From contig NZ_CP139960.1 in NCBI RefSeq assembly GCF_034424215.1, forward strand, positions 620,001-684,000: a stretch of 64,000 bases of DNA. The letters are read 5' to 3'. The notes beneath the pieces were generated by a model. It was given only the letters and a program-made list of their open reading frames with translations, did not search any database and was not told where the DNA came from. Made by a program: the position numbers and the translations under genes. Positions 18,523-26,850 of this stretch are shown one piece after another. This DNA is from Niabella yanshanensis. Its GTDB lineage: Bacteria; Bacteroidota; Bacteroidia; Chitinophagales; Chitinophagaceae. How positions within the stretch are numbered: position 1 is the first letter of the stretch; each line of letters begins with the position of its first letter.

Positions 18523-20049
18523 CTATTTATGGTGCTGTAATCTTTTAACAATTGCTTTTGCTTCTTCAGCTGAGTAATTCCCGCTGATATCGATACGACC
18601 TTTTGTTATGGGTTCTGCAACAAACGGCATCATGATTACTTTATGATCCGCTACCAGGGCAACCTGGTTTCCAACCTGATCTTTACTGAATTTTTCAAAT
18701 TTAACGGCACCCACCTTATTAAACCGTATCTCTATAATTGATTCCTCGTGTGTCCCGGTTTTACATACTACTGAATCAAAATCTTTTGGCGTTAGCGATG
18801 GATTAGCTGCCAGTACTGTTAAAGTATAGTCATCATTCTTCTTTTCAATAGTATAAAATCCGTCCGGCCTGTTCACAGCAAAAGGCTTTAAAAGGGTAAC
18901 TATTTCATCCGCTTTATTATTATTTATAGAATCCGGTATCGGGTCCTGGTCAGCAATTTTATTAGGATTCGTTTCTAAAAGAGGGGCCGGGCCTGTCACT
19001 ATAAGAGGTATTCTTTCTTCTTCTTTTTTTTCTTCATATGTTACGAATCCCTGGTAACGATAGGGGGGGCGTGTACCTTCTCCGCAAACCACGTAAAAGA
19101 TACTATTATCAGCACCATTGTCTTCTGTAAAATTTGCAGTATCCTTATTTTGTGGTACCAGTTTAATATACTTTCGAAGTAACCGGTCATCCTGGTATTG
19201 GTTGCTCCGGAAATATTCTTCGTTATCATCGGCCTGCCGGCTGATATATTCATTAGCGGCATCGTTAGATATATAGTTCAAGGAATCGGGTGATGGAAAC
19301 AGACGATAGTGTTTATTGGCAAAAACAGCATGAACTGTTGTGGTTTTGGACTCATCGTACTGTTTCTTCCATTCCAGGATTTCCTGCCATTGTTTTTGTT
19401 CTTCTTTGTCGGGTACTTGTTTAATGAATCCTTCCTCACCGCCATAATTAGATAGCTGTAGTATAATTCTGCCATCAACCTTTGCAAATCTGGCAGCAAA
19501 ATTTTCATACTCCCGTTTGGGTTTGTTAAATATTAGAATAAAATCATTGTATTTTTTTGCGGGCCCATATTGCCAGGATGGATTGGGCCTTCCCAAATCC
19601 CACCATACATTTTCTCTGATATAGGAGAGTGTGAAACGGGTTAACTGTTGATCGGTTTCATACACAAAAGGAGCATCAAAGCAATTGGCATCATCATTAA
19701 AAACTCTTTGCCGATTTTCTTCATTGAACTGTACAAATGTTTTACCCTCTTCAAAGCCCGCAAAATTCATCCGGGTACTGTCGCCCAGCGTACTATTATC
19801 ATGAGCATACACTTCAAATAACTCAGGTTTGTCGGTTATGAATTGTAAATCATCGTCTTTAAAGCTGTAAGAACCAAATACCGCAGTTGAATATCCATAC
19901 AACATAAAACGTCCATCGTTAAACAGGCAGACGCCGGAGTTACCGCCATATTTGCCGGCATACTGACGATAGCGATCCTGATTCGCATTTTGCGCAGGTG
20001 TTGCGGATACCATTATAAACAGGGAGATCAATAATAAAACTTGTTTCAT
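18523..20049 (-). CDS. Secreted protein with C-terminal SecDF P1-head-like domain
   Basis: A protein of 508 residues, first gene of the minus-strand island. Signal peptide about 1-19 (ending TPAQ). Residues 25-400 are unlike anything I recognise. The last 90 residues closely resemble the P1 head subdomain of SecD: 'FNKVGAVKFEKFSKDQVGNQ', 'VALVADHKVIMMPFV', 'EPITKGRIDISGNYSAEEAK'. In SecD this periplasmic subdomain contacts emerging preproteins; here it is detached from any membrane channel. The domain call rests on this motif series. A role as a periplasmic binding module is inference. Confidence 0.6.
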   Translation of the reverse strand: MKQVLLLISLFIMVSATPAQNANQDRYRQYAGKYGGNSGVCLFNDGRFMLYGYSTAVFGSYSFKDDDLQFITDKPELFEVYAHDNSTLGDSTRMNFAGFEEGKTFVQFNEENRQRVFNDDANCFDAPFVYETDQQLTRFTLSYIRENVWWDLGRPNPSWQYGPAKKYNDFILIFNKPKREYENFAARFAKVDGRIILQLSNYGGEEGFIKQVPDKEEQKQWQEILEWKKQYDESKTTTVHAVFANKHYRLFPSPDSLNYISNDAANEYISRQADDNEEYFRSNQYQDDRLLRKYIKLVPQNKDTANFTEDNGADNSIFYVVCGEGTRPPYRYQGFVTYEEKKEEERIPLIVTGPAPLLETNPNKIADQDPIPDSINNNKADEIVTLLKPFAVNRPDGFYTIEKKNDDYTLTVLAANPSLTPKDFDSVVCKTGTHEESIIEIRFNKVGAVKFEKFSKDQVGNQVALVADHKVIMMPFVAEPITKGRIDISGNYSAEEAKAIVKRLQHHK

Positions 20050-20280
20050 ACTGTTACTGAGTAGCGTTATAGTATTTCCGATGTCAAAATACTGTAAAAA
20101 ATGTGATCCGTAAGCGTTATTTACAATCCGCTGAAAGCCGTTTATGAAACGTATTGATTAAAGTTATTGATCCAATTATACGTCAGGGATAAAGATATCT
20201 ACAGCTCATAAGTCGAAATTATTGACTTTCCGATACATATATGGTTACAATACAATATTTTTATCGCGGCTTACTGCACA

Positions 20281-21078
20281 ATGAAAGAGGTACAAATAAC
20301 AGGATCGATCGTTTTATATAAGAATGACTATACAATAGTTGAAGCAGCTGTCAAAAGTTTTCTTTCGACGGGTTTAAATGTATTTCTCTTTTTGATAGAT
20401 AATTCACCAGGCCGTGAACTCGAAGCTCTATCAGCAATTGATCCGGTGAGAATTCGTTACATCTTCAGCAACAGTAATCCGGGCTTTGGAGCAGCCCATA
20501 ATACTGCCTTCCGCCACAGTGTTCAATTTAATGCTGCGTACCATTTGGTGTTTAATCCTGATGTCTATTTTGAGGCAGATACGTTGGAACAGCTTTATAA
20601 TTATATGGAAGCGCACAGGAGCACCGGGCAGATAATGCCGCGGGTATTATATCCGGATGGAAGCCTACAATATCTGTGCAGGAAAAACCCAACTTTTTCC
20701 AATTTGTTTTCCCGCAGATTTTTTCCCAGGCAATTACGTGATATTCTGGCAAAGCGGATGGGAAAGTACGAATATAAAGATCATGACTATGGTCAACCCA
20801 TTTACAACGTTCCGTTTCTGTCCGGATGCTTTATGTTTTTGAGAACGGAGGTTTTAAAACAGGTAGCAGGTTTTGACGAGCATTTTTTTCTTTACATGGA
20901 AGACGCCGATTTAACCAGGCGGATATTGCAAAGATCGCAAACTGTCTATTATCCCGCTGTTTCTATTTATCATCATTATACAAAAGGGTCTTATACCAAT
21001 TTAAAACTAACCTGGTATCATTTGCGGAGCGCCATTACCTATTTTAATAAATGGGGCTGGCTTAACTTTAAAGGATAA
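20281..21078 (+). CDS. Glycosyltransferase family 2 protein
   Basis: A protein of 265 residues with the GT-A fold of WbbL-type (rhamnosyl-like) transferases: N-terminal 'ITGSIVLYKND', the acceptor segment 'NPGFGAAHNTAF', the metal-binding region 'LVFNPDVYF', and 'LYMEDADLTRRI' carrying the catalytic acidic pair. No membrane segments, so it likely works at the cytoplasmic face of the membrane on a lipid-linked or surface polysaccharide. No other glycan-synthesis gene is adjacent. The 231 bases upstream (20050-20280) hold the divergent promoters; no box is convincing. Confidence 0.85.
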   Translation: MKEVQITGSIVLYKNDYTIVEAAVKSFLSTGLNVFLFLIDNSPGRELEALSAIDPVRIRYIFSNSNPGFGAAHNTAFRHSVQFNAAYHLVFNPDVYFEADTLEQLYNYMEAHRSTGQIMPRVLYPDGSLQYLCRKNPTFSNLFSRRFFPRQLRDILAKRMGKYEYKDHDYGQPIYNVPFLSGCFMFLRTEVLKQVAGFDEHFFLYMEDADLTRRILQRSQTVYYPAVSIYHHYTKGSYTNLKLTWYHLRSAITYFNKWGWLNFKG

Positions 21079-21091
21079 TGGCATCTGTCGT

Positions 21092-22510
21092 TCAAAGCAG
21101 CAAAGCCAACTCGCGCAACCCTTCTTCCAGTTGTTCTGCAGACAGGGCGCCATAGCTTAAACGTATGCCGTTTATAACTTTACCAAAACTATATTGGTCG
21201 GGAGTGATGATTCCGATACCTTTTTTTTGTAATTGCGTTGCTATATGAACCCAATTACATTTTCGGGAAGGAACGATCCAAAAAGCAAGGCCACCTTCAG
21301 GAATAGTGTAACAGGCCTTCTCACCGATATACTTTATCAGCAAGGCCTCCGTTAAGGCGCGCTTTGCCCGGTAATAATGAGTAGCTTTTTTTAGATGCTT
21401 CTTTATAGTGCCATCGTGAACCAATTGCAGCACCGCCTGTTCCATGATAGCATCTCCCTGCACATCGATGATCTTTCTTAAGGAGCCTATTTTTCCCATA
21501 AGCCCGGGAATGGTTGTTGCCAGATAGCCAATTCTCAATGCCGGTGCCACAACCTTACTCATAGTACCCACATACACGTATCTTATCAACTCGTCAAAAC
21601 TGCATAGAGGTAACACGGGCCGGTAACCAAAATGAAACTCGTTATCATAGTCATCCTCAATAATGGTAAAGCCATATTTGTTGGACAGTTGAATGAGTTC
21701 CAGCCTCCGCTGAAGACTCATCGTTACCGTAGTAGGATACTGATGATGTGGGGTTGTATATAAAGCTTTGATCTTCCGACCCGATTGAAGCAGTTGCTTA
21801 ACATCATGGGTCACCATCCCTTCTTTATCAACATTTACAGGAATCAACCGGGCTCCGGCCTGCTCAAAGGCTTTCCACGCAGGCTTGTATCCCGGATTTT
21901 CGACAACCACCCAATCTCCTTCTTTTAAAAGACATTGAGCTGTTAAGTACATTGCCATCTGGCTGCCTCTTGTAACGCATAGCTGTTGGGTGGCAACCTG
22001 CATGCCGCGGTTATGATTCAGCATACGACCCAATTCCTGCCTGAACTTCCAATCCCCCAATTCGCTCCCGTAGCCCATTAGTTGCCGGCGGGCTTTCCGG
22101 TTGAAAATTTGCCGGTAGGCCCTGGCCAGCTCAGCTATAGGTGCGATTTTACTGTCGGGATAGCCATCATCAAAGTGAATACGCGGAGACAAAGGTTCAG
22201 CAGCCATGCTATCTATTGCAACAGGTACTTTCAGATAATGCGACAAAAGGGGCAATTTGTCCGCCACGAAAGTTCCTTTCCTTTCTTTTGCTACCAGCCA
22301 CTCTTCATTCAGCAACACCTGTAAAGCATCTACTATTGTATTCCGGTTGAGTTTCAGCTCCTCAGAGAGTTTCCTGCTTCCCGGCAGTGCGGTGCCCTGT
22401 TTCAGCCGGCCCGATTGAATGTCGGAGATAATAGCATCGGCGATTTGCAGATAAATGGGTTTATCGCAACCATAATTAATCTTCAGAGATAATTTCCAGG
22501 GCCTTAACAT
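21092..22510 (-). CDS. MocR/PdxR-type regulator (GntR HTH fused to aminotransferase fold)
   Basis: A protein of 472 residues. Residues 10-75 are a GntR-type winged HTH ('YLQIADAIISDIQSGRLKQG', 'GSRKLSEELKLNRNTI'); residues 110-470 are a fold-type I aminotransferase domain with the PLP lysine near 319 ('VGTMSKVVAPALRIGYLA'). MocR proteins use PLP or a PLP adduct as effector and usually control a divergent gene. Here the divergent gene is a thioredoxin-like protein followed by an AAA ATPase and a YggS-type PLP-binding protein. A perfect inverted repeat lies two bases upstream of its start codon. Confidence 0.9.
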   Translation of the reverse strand: MLRPWKLSLKINYGCDKPIYLQIADAIISDIQSGRLKQGTALPGSRKLSEELKLNRNTIVDALQVLLNEEWLVAKERKGTFVADKLPLLSHYLKVPVAIDSMAAEPLSPRIHFDDGYPDSKIAPIAELARAYRQIFNRKARRQLMGYGSELGDWKFRQELGRMLNHNRGMQVATQQLCVTRGSQMAMYLTAQCLLKEGDWVVVENPGYKPAWKAFEQAGARLIPVNVDKEGMVTHDVKQLLQSGRKIKALYTTPHHQYPTTVTMSLQRRLELIQLSNKYGFTIIEDDYDNEFHFGYRPVLPLCSFDELIRYVYVGTMSKVVAPALRIGYLATTIPGLMGKIGSLRKIIDVQGDAIMEQAVLQLVHDGTIKKHLKKATHYYRAKRALTEALLIKYIGEKACYTIPEGGLAFWIVPSRKCNWVHIATQLQKKGIGIITPDQYSFGKVINGIRLSYGALSAEQLEEGLRELALLL

Positions 22511-22511
22511 C

Positions 22512-22555
22512 TGGACTACCGGGTTTTATAAATTCTGTATCAGAACGGTAGTCCA
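22512..22555. promoter_or_regulatory. Inverted repeat, probable MocR operator
   Basis: TGGACTACCG (22512-22521) and CGGTAGTCCA (22546-22555) form a perfect 10-base inverted repeat whose centres are 34 bases apart, in the short space between the MocR gene and the divergent thioredoxin-like gene. The spacing suits a dimer on one face of the helix. That MocR binds it is inference from position. Confidence 0.6.
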
Positions 22556-22612
22556 AAGATAACCTAGTTTTGTATAGCAATAATGCAAGAAACAATTTTA
22601 ATTACAATTATT

Positions 22613-22843
22613 ATGACACAATCTATCTTTTATCATGCCGGCTGTCCTGTATGTATTAGTGCCGAAGAAGCTATTCTCGAACTGATCTCTTCTGATAAAA
22701 TAGCCGTTGTGCACCTGGGTAACGCAAAAGAGAAAATAGCGGAAGCTGAAACAGCGGGTGTAAAATCGGTTCCGGCATTGGTACTTCCCAATGGGAATGT
22801 GCTGCATATCAATTTCGGAGCTTCTATTGAAGACCTGAAGTAA
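22613..22843 (+). CDS. Small thioredoxin/glutaredoxin-like protein
   Basis: A protein of 76 residues from ATG 22613; the longer frame from 22583 adds only a poorly formed extension. It has a CPVC redox motif at residues 11-14 and the cis-proline element 'VKSVPALVLPNG', so it is a minimal thioredoxin-fold protein, probably cytoplasmic. It is transcribed divergently from the MocR regulator and is likely its direct target. The AAA ATPase begins 48 bases downstream. Confidence 0.75.
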   Translation: MTQSIFYHAGCPVCISAEEAILELISSDKIAVVHLGNAKEKIAEAETAGVKSVPALVLPNGNVLHINFGASIEDLK

Positions 22844-22891
22844 TGGTTATACTCCTGTTCTGATACCAGTGCGGGAGTATTTTTTACCTTA

Positions 22892-23626
22892 ATGACAGTT
22901 TTATTAATGAACCCTTTCGATCTTGTAATTTCCGATAAAGAACAGGTTGACTTCGATGAGATTTTCATGAGCGGTGCGAACCGGCAGCAGCTTCTTCAGC
23001 TTATTAAAGAGCATTTTTATGAAGCTGCTTTACGGGAATATGGTTTGACAATTAATAATAAGTTGTTACTATATGGTGAATCCGGTTGTGGCAAAACCCT
23101 TACCGCAAAAGCAATGGCCAAAGCCTTAGGCAAGGCGCTGTTGGTATTAAATTTAAGTAATATTATAAGCGCAAGAATTGGCGAAACCTCGCAGCATCTG
23201 AAACAGGTTTTTGATAAAGCATCGCGGGAACGCGCAGTTCTCTTTCTGGACGAATTTGACCAGATAGGAAAAGCGAGGACCAGCAATGACCGGGAAGTGG
23301 GTGAAATACGCAGGCTAACCAATACGCTTATCCAGCTGATTGATTATTATCCGGGTAATTCTTTGTTAATAGCGGCTACCAATCATAAAGCTATGATTGA
23401 TCATGCCTTGTTAAGAAGATTTCAAATTACTATAAGCTACGATAGGCCCACCAATGCGGAGCTGGATCACTATTACGAACAGATAATAAGAGGATTCCCG
23501 GCCACATTGCGGTCCGTTAATCGTGTATATGGAATATCCTATGCTGAAGCAAGAGACTGTGTCCTCACCCAGGTAAAAAACAACCTTATTCGTCAACTGG
23601 AAAAAGAAAATAAGAACGCTATATGA
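22892..23626 (+). CDS. AAA family ATPase
   Basis: A protein of 244 residues: a single AAA module with Walker A GESGCGKT (62-69), Walker B 'VLFLDEFD' (about 115-122), sensor-1 'LLIAATNH' and arginine-finger region 'HALLRRFQI'. A second possible start (22907) would shorten it by five residues. Small stand-alone AAA proteins of this kind act as remodelling ATPases, but no partner domain is present. It overlaps the YggS-type gene by four bases (ATGA), implying coupled translation. Confidence 0.85.
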   Translation: MTVLLMNPFDLVISDKEQVDFDEIFMSGANRQQLLQLIKEHFYEAALREYGLTINNKLLLYGESGCGKTLTAKAMAKALGKALLVLNLSNIISARIGETSQHLKQVFDKASRERAVLFLDEFDQIGKARTSNDREVGEIRRLTNTLIQLIDYYPGNSLLIAATNHKAMIDHALLRRFQITISYDRPTNAELDHYYEQIIRGFPATLRSVNRVYGISYAEARDCVLTQVKNNLIRQLEKENKNAI

Positions 23627-24354
23627 TAACCCGAAACTTACAAGCCATTAGCCAAAGAATAAAAAACGCATGTACAAAGGCAGGCCGTAATCCACACGAG
23701 GTTAAGATTCTGCTTGCTACGAAAACAGTAGCAGTCGATCGCATTCAATTAGCCCTGCAGGCGGGGTACACATTGATAGCTGAAAATAAAGTGCAGGAAT
23801 TGTCACATAAATATACGGCTCTGCAGCAGTTTCATCCTACCCATCACTTTATAGGCCATTTACAAACGAATAAAATAAAAGATCTTCTAAGATATAATAT
23901 AGCTTGTATTCAATCCATAGACCGCTTCGATCTTGCCTGCAAATTACACCAGCGACTACAGGCCCAGGAAAGAACCATGGATATATTGATACAAGTGAAC
24001 ACCTCTGCGGAGGAAAGCAAATTTGGTGTGGCCCCTGAAAGAACGATAGATCTGGTACAGCAAATCAGCAATTTAACCAGTTTGAAAATTAAGGGATTGA
24101 TGACTATCGGCCTGTTATCGGCCGACAGGGAGCAGGCAAGGCCTTGTTTCCGGCTGCTGAAACAACTTCAACAACAGATCAGGGTTGTTAACATGCCGAA
24201 TGTATCCATGAGTGAGCTCTCGATGGGCATGAGTGCCGACCTGGACATAGCGATCGAGGAAGGAGCCACTATTGTTAGAATCGGAACCGCTGTGTTTGGG
24301 GAAAGAAATTATCCCGACAGCTACTACTGGAACGAGTCGGCCACTATACAATAA
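23623..24354 (+). CDS. YggS/PLPBP-family PLP homeostasis protein
   Basis: A protein of 243 residues with the alanine-racemase-like TIM barrel of YggS. PLP lysine K34 in 'LLATKT'; further conserved elements are 'LIAENKVQEL', 'HFIGHLQTNK', 'IQVNTSAEESKFG', 'MSMG-like' segment 'LSMGMSADL' and the C-terminal 'IVRIGTAVFGER'. YggS proteins buffer free PLP and deliver it; they are not racemases. Being next to a MocR regulator that senses PLP, it suggests a PLP-responsive unit. The gene is complete; the following DNA is decayed. Confidence 0.88.
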   Translation: MITRNLQAISQRIKNACTKAGRNPHEVKILLATKTVAVDRIQLALQAGYTLIAENKVQELSHKYTALQQFHPTHHFIGHLQTNKIKDLLRYNIACIQSIDRFDLACKLHQRLQAQERTMDILIQVNTSAEESKFGVAPERTIDLVQQISNLTSLKIKGLMTIGLLSADREQARPCFRLLKQLQQQIRVVNMPNVSMSELSMGMSADLDIAIEEGATIVRIGTAVFGERNYPDSYYWNESATIQ

Positions 24355-24376
24355 AATTTTATCAGGCAACGAACCA

Positions 24377-25148
24377 ATGCATATTCATTTTGTACAAAAC
24401 GAAGTTTAGAAGCGCCGGAGCCTATAATCTGGTGCCCACGCTTTACACAAAGCTCTTCAGAGCATTCCATATGCGTGGCTATTTGCAATGAGCTTAAATC
24501 GTGGTTATACTACCAGCTTTTCAAAGTTTTATCAATATGAATCTTTGCCCGGTTCAGTAGCTCCAATAGACCTGCTCATCCTGTCAGGCGGGTCGTAAGG
24601 CTTGACATTTCACTAAAAAAGAGTGTCCCTATTTTGATGCTACGGTTGAAAAGAAATTAATTATTAAAGCTATAGATGCCGGAAAAGCCGTGGCAGGGGT
24701 TTGCCTGGGCGCACAATTGATCGACGCAGCTTTAGGGGCTCCGCATCGTCGGAGCTTTAAAAAGGAGAATGGTGTGTTTCGTATTCAGCTCACTGAAGCT
24801 GACTTTGAAGACGAAAAGACACACCATTTGGGTGCCTCTTTAGCGTGGCCACTGGCATGGCGATATGCCCGGTTTAGTAGCCAATAGTAAGGTATTAGCA
24901 ACCAGTAAAGGCCGCCCAAGACAAATTATCGCCTACTCCAACCTTGTTTATGGGTTGCAAAGTCATATGAAATTACTCGGGAATTGATAACGATGCTAGT
25001 TAATGCGGAGACGACATCCTTAAGTGAGCATTATACCAGTAAGTTTGTACCAGCTGTCTATGCAATACTTCCCTATAATTTTACACCTATGAACGAAAAA
25101 TCATGCGGCTTTCCTGATCAATTGATCGTCTCTTACACTTCTTTTTAA
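24377..25148 (+). pseudogene. Decayed class-I glutamine amidotransferase gene
   Basis: Fragments of one protein can be read in shifting frames: 'MHIHFVQNE' at 24377, 'PIDLLILSGGS' near 24570, 'CPYFDATVEKKLI' and 'AGKAVAGVCLGAQLIDAALG' (24630-24740, containing the cysteine nucleophile region), 'FRIQLTEADFEDE', then 'RQIIAYSNLVYGLQSHMKLL' near 24920 (the catalytic histidine region), and a natural C-terminus 'DQLIVSYTSF' at 25148. Several frameshifts and stops separate them. The order and length match a GMP-synthase-like stand-alone amidotransferase, so it is a full-length but dead gene. Confidence 0.75.
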
Positions 25149-26150
25149 AATTAATGAAATATTATCCCATTAATACCTTTACTTCGCGTGGCAATTAGCC
25201 TCATCATCATGACAAAATGTTAGCTTGATTTTGAAGGTTATTTTTTTTGTTACCAAAACCCAATGCCATTCAGGCTTTCAACTTGCTTTGATTTTGTATT
25301 AACAATTTTTAAGAACTGTGGCACGGTATTTTATGTATTAGTATATCAACATAAGAAATTAACGCAAGTAGTCTAATGTATCGCATCTTTCAACCAGGTT
25401 TGCTTGATACTTTCAGTAACTGTGATAATCTGATAATTAAAAAATGAATCGAAGATATTTAAGAGCGTGTTAGTAGGGCTAATACGAAAACCCCAGCTAT
25501 AAAGCTGGGGGAGGGCTTATACCTCCTGTTTCTACAGGAGGTCTTTTATAAAAACCTAATGAATGATAGGTTCTAAATTCTTCATTAGTAATTTTTTAAA
25601 CAATTTCCATGCCTTTTAGCAGAAAAGAAACTTATTCGGTTTTTAATTTTATAATTGTATAAATAATAAACTATATATTATTAAATATCAATTATAAATA
25701 CATTATTTTAATACATATATTGCGGATTATGAGGAGTGATAACGTTGAAATAATCAGCTGTATAATTTGATTGGCAGGCTTCAATAAAACAGCCAGGTCC
25801 CGACCAAAAGGTAACGAATTGCGGCGGCCCCGTCAAAATCAATATATAGCCTAGTCAATCCCTTTGTCTATTGATGTGAATGTATTTTAGATGCAGCCCT
25901 ACCGGAGCTGTAAAAAAATAAGCCGAAACGATTATAATCTGACTGATTGTTACAGAAAGGCTGGCATGGCTGCTCACCATGGGCCGGGCAAAGCAATATC
26001 ACCTGGTAATATTAAACATCTGTAAACATGGTCTTAATAGATTTATGGTAGCTCCGGTCTGTATGAGGAGGTTAAATCATATGTGATAATATTTTTATAT
26101 CTGTTTGATAATAATCTCACCCTGTTATGTTTTTTATTATTTCCTTCTTA
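25149..26150. other. Gene-free, AT-rich spacer with remnants of repeats
   Basis: No credible reading frame on either strand. It holds a twin hairpin (25491-25542), a sequence resembling a sigma-54 promoter (25319-25334), a very AT-rich block near 25650-25730, and two stretches with CCGGAGC/GCTCCGG cores (near 25900 and 26050) that look like pieces of a dispersed repeat. It lies between two pseudogenes and appears to be decaying accessory DNA. Confidence 0.5.
25491..25542. repeat. Twin perfect hairpins
   Basis: CCCCAGCT-ATAA-AGCTGGGG (25491-25510) is followed 10 bases later by ACCTCCTGT-TTCT-ACAGGAGGT (25521-25542) and then CTTTT. Both stems are perfect with four-base loops. Candidates are tandem terminators, the structured end of an IS200/IS605-type element, or a small RNA. 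No transposase or gene is near enough to decide. Confidence 0.55.
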
Positions 26151-26154
26151 AAAA

Positions 26155-26736
26155 GATTTAAATCAAAACTTTGCCGATTTCAGCAGCACGAGTGAAGAGA
26201 AACGAAAAAGAGCCAGGTCGGCAAAGGATATTCCAGCCGCTATATTCAGGCAAATCAATAGCGGAGCCATCGAAACTAGCCAATCTTGTAGAATGGCCGG
26301 CGGTAGACCAGCGTATGTTGCTACAGTATCTTTTAATGGAAAATAAGCAGCTATCTTACCTGGCGCCTATTGTAAAAGCGATCGATCAATTAAAGAAGCA
26401 GACGGTTAATACGATCAACGAAGTTATTGGAAACGGGATCCTGGAAAAATGTCAGAAAAAAAGCGATCATGAATTTTTTCCGACGATAGCCACTCATAAA
26501 GCTGATGTAGTGCGTTGCTGGGCTACCTATACAATCGGTCATAATGCTGCCTTACCTCTTAAAAGCAATTCAGATCCCTCCCGGTACGTGCTGGATAGCG
26601 TAGGCAACTGGCTCAACGATGCCAGTAAATCAAAGCCCGATTTGTACAGCAACTTTGTCAGCGCTGGGAAAAAGAGAGCCCCCACAAGGCAACGGCATAC
26701 ATTATTAAGAAAGCCCTCCAGACCTTTAATAAATAA
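26155..26736 (+). pseudogene. Decayed HEAT-repeat DNA alkylation repair gene (AlkD/AlkC-like)
   Basis: Three pieces of one gene are visible. Piece 1 (from about 26155) reads 'KRKRARSAKDIPAAIFRQIN' up to about 26275. The frame then shifts, and piece 2 reads 'LANLVEWPAVDQRMLLQYL' through 'VVRCWATYTIGHNAALPL', followed directly by 'SDPSRYVLDSVGNWLNDASK'. Family members have roughly 60-75 extra residues between these two segments, so an internal deletion is likely. At about 26658 the frame shifts again to 'QRWEKESPHKATAYIIKKAL', ending at TAA 26734-26736. No ATG starts piece 1. The family identification is from remembered motifs. Confidence 0.6.
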
Positions 26737-26801
26737 CGACCCTTCATCAAGCCATCTTGAAACACCTGAGAAAGGCATAAAGTTTTTTTAAAAAAATATT
26801 A

Positions 26802-26816
26802 TTATGTAGAACATAA
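26802..26816. promoter_or_regulatory. Operator 1 of the sialic-acid regulon
   Basis: TTATGT-AGA-ACATAA is a perfect 6-3-6 palindrome, 34 bases upstream of the esterase start. The identical 15-mer occurs at 29986, and variants occur at 34300 and 52853. The GTN3AC core is the known core of FadR-subfamily GntR operators, and a FadR-type gene lies at the end of the locus. Confidence 0.75.
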
Positions 26817-26850
26817 ATACGTATTTTCATCCTCTTCAAATACGCTTGTT

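Noticed and set aside
24690-24887. Short open frame with 'GVCLGAQLIDAALG' as a small gene
   Set aside because: It is one fragment of the longer glutamine amidotransferase pseudogene, not an independent gene.
25491-25542. Twin hairpins as a CRISPR repeat pair
   Set aside because: The two hairpins differ in sequence, there is no third copy and no spacer structure.
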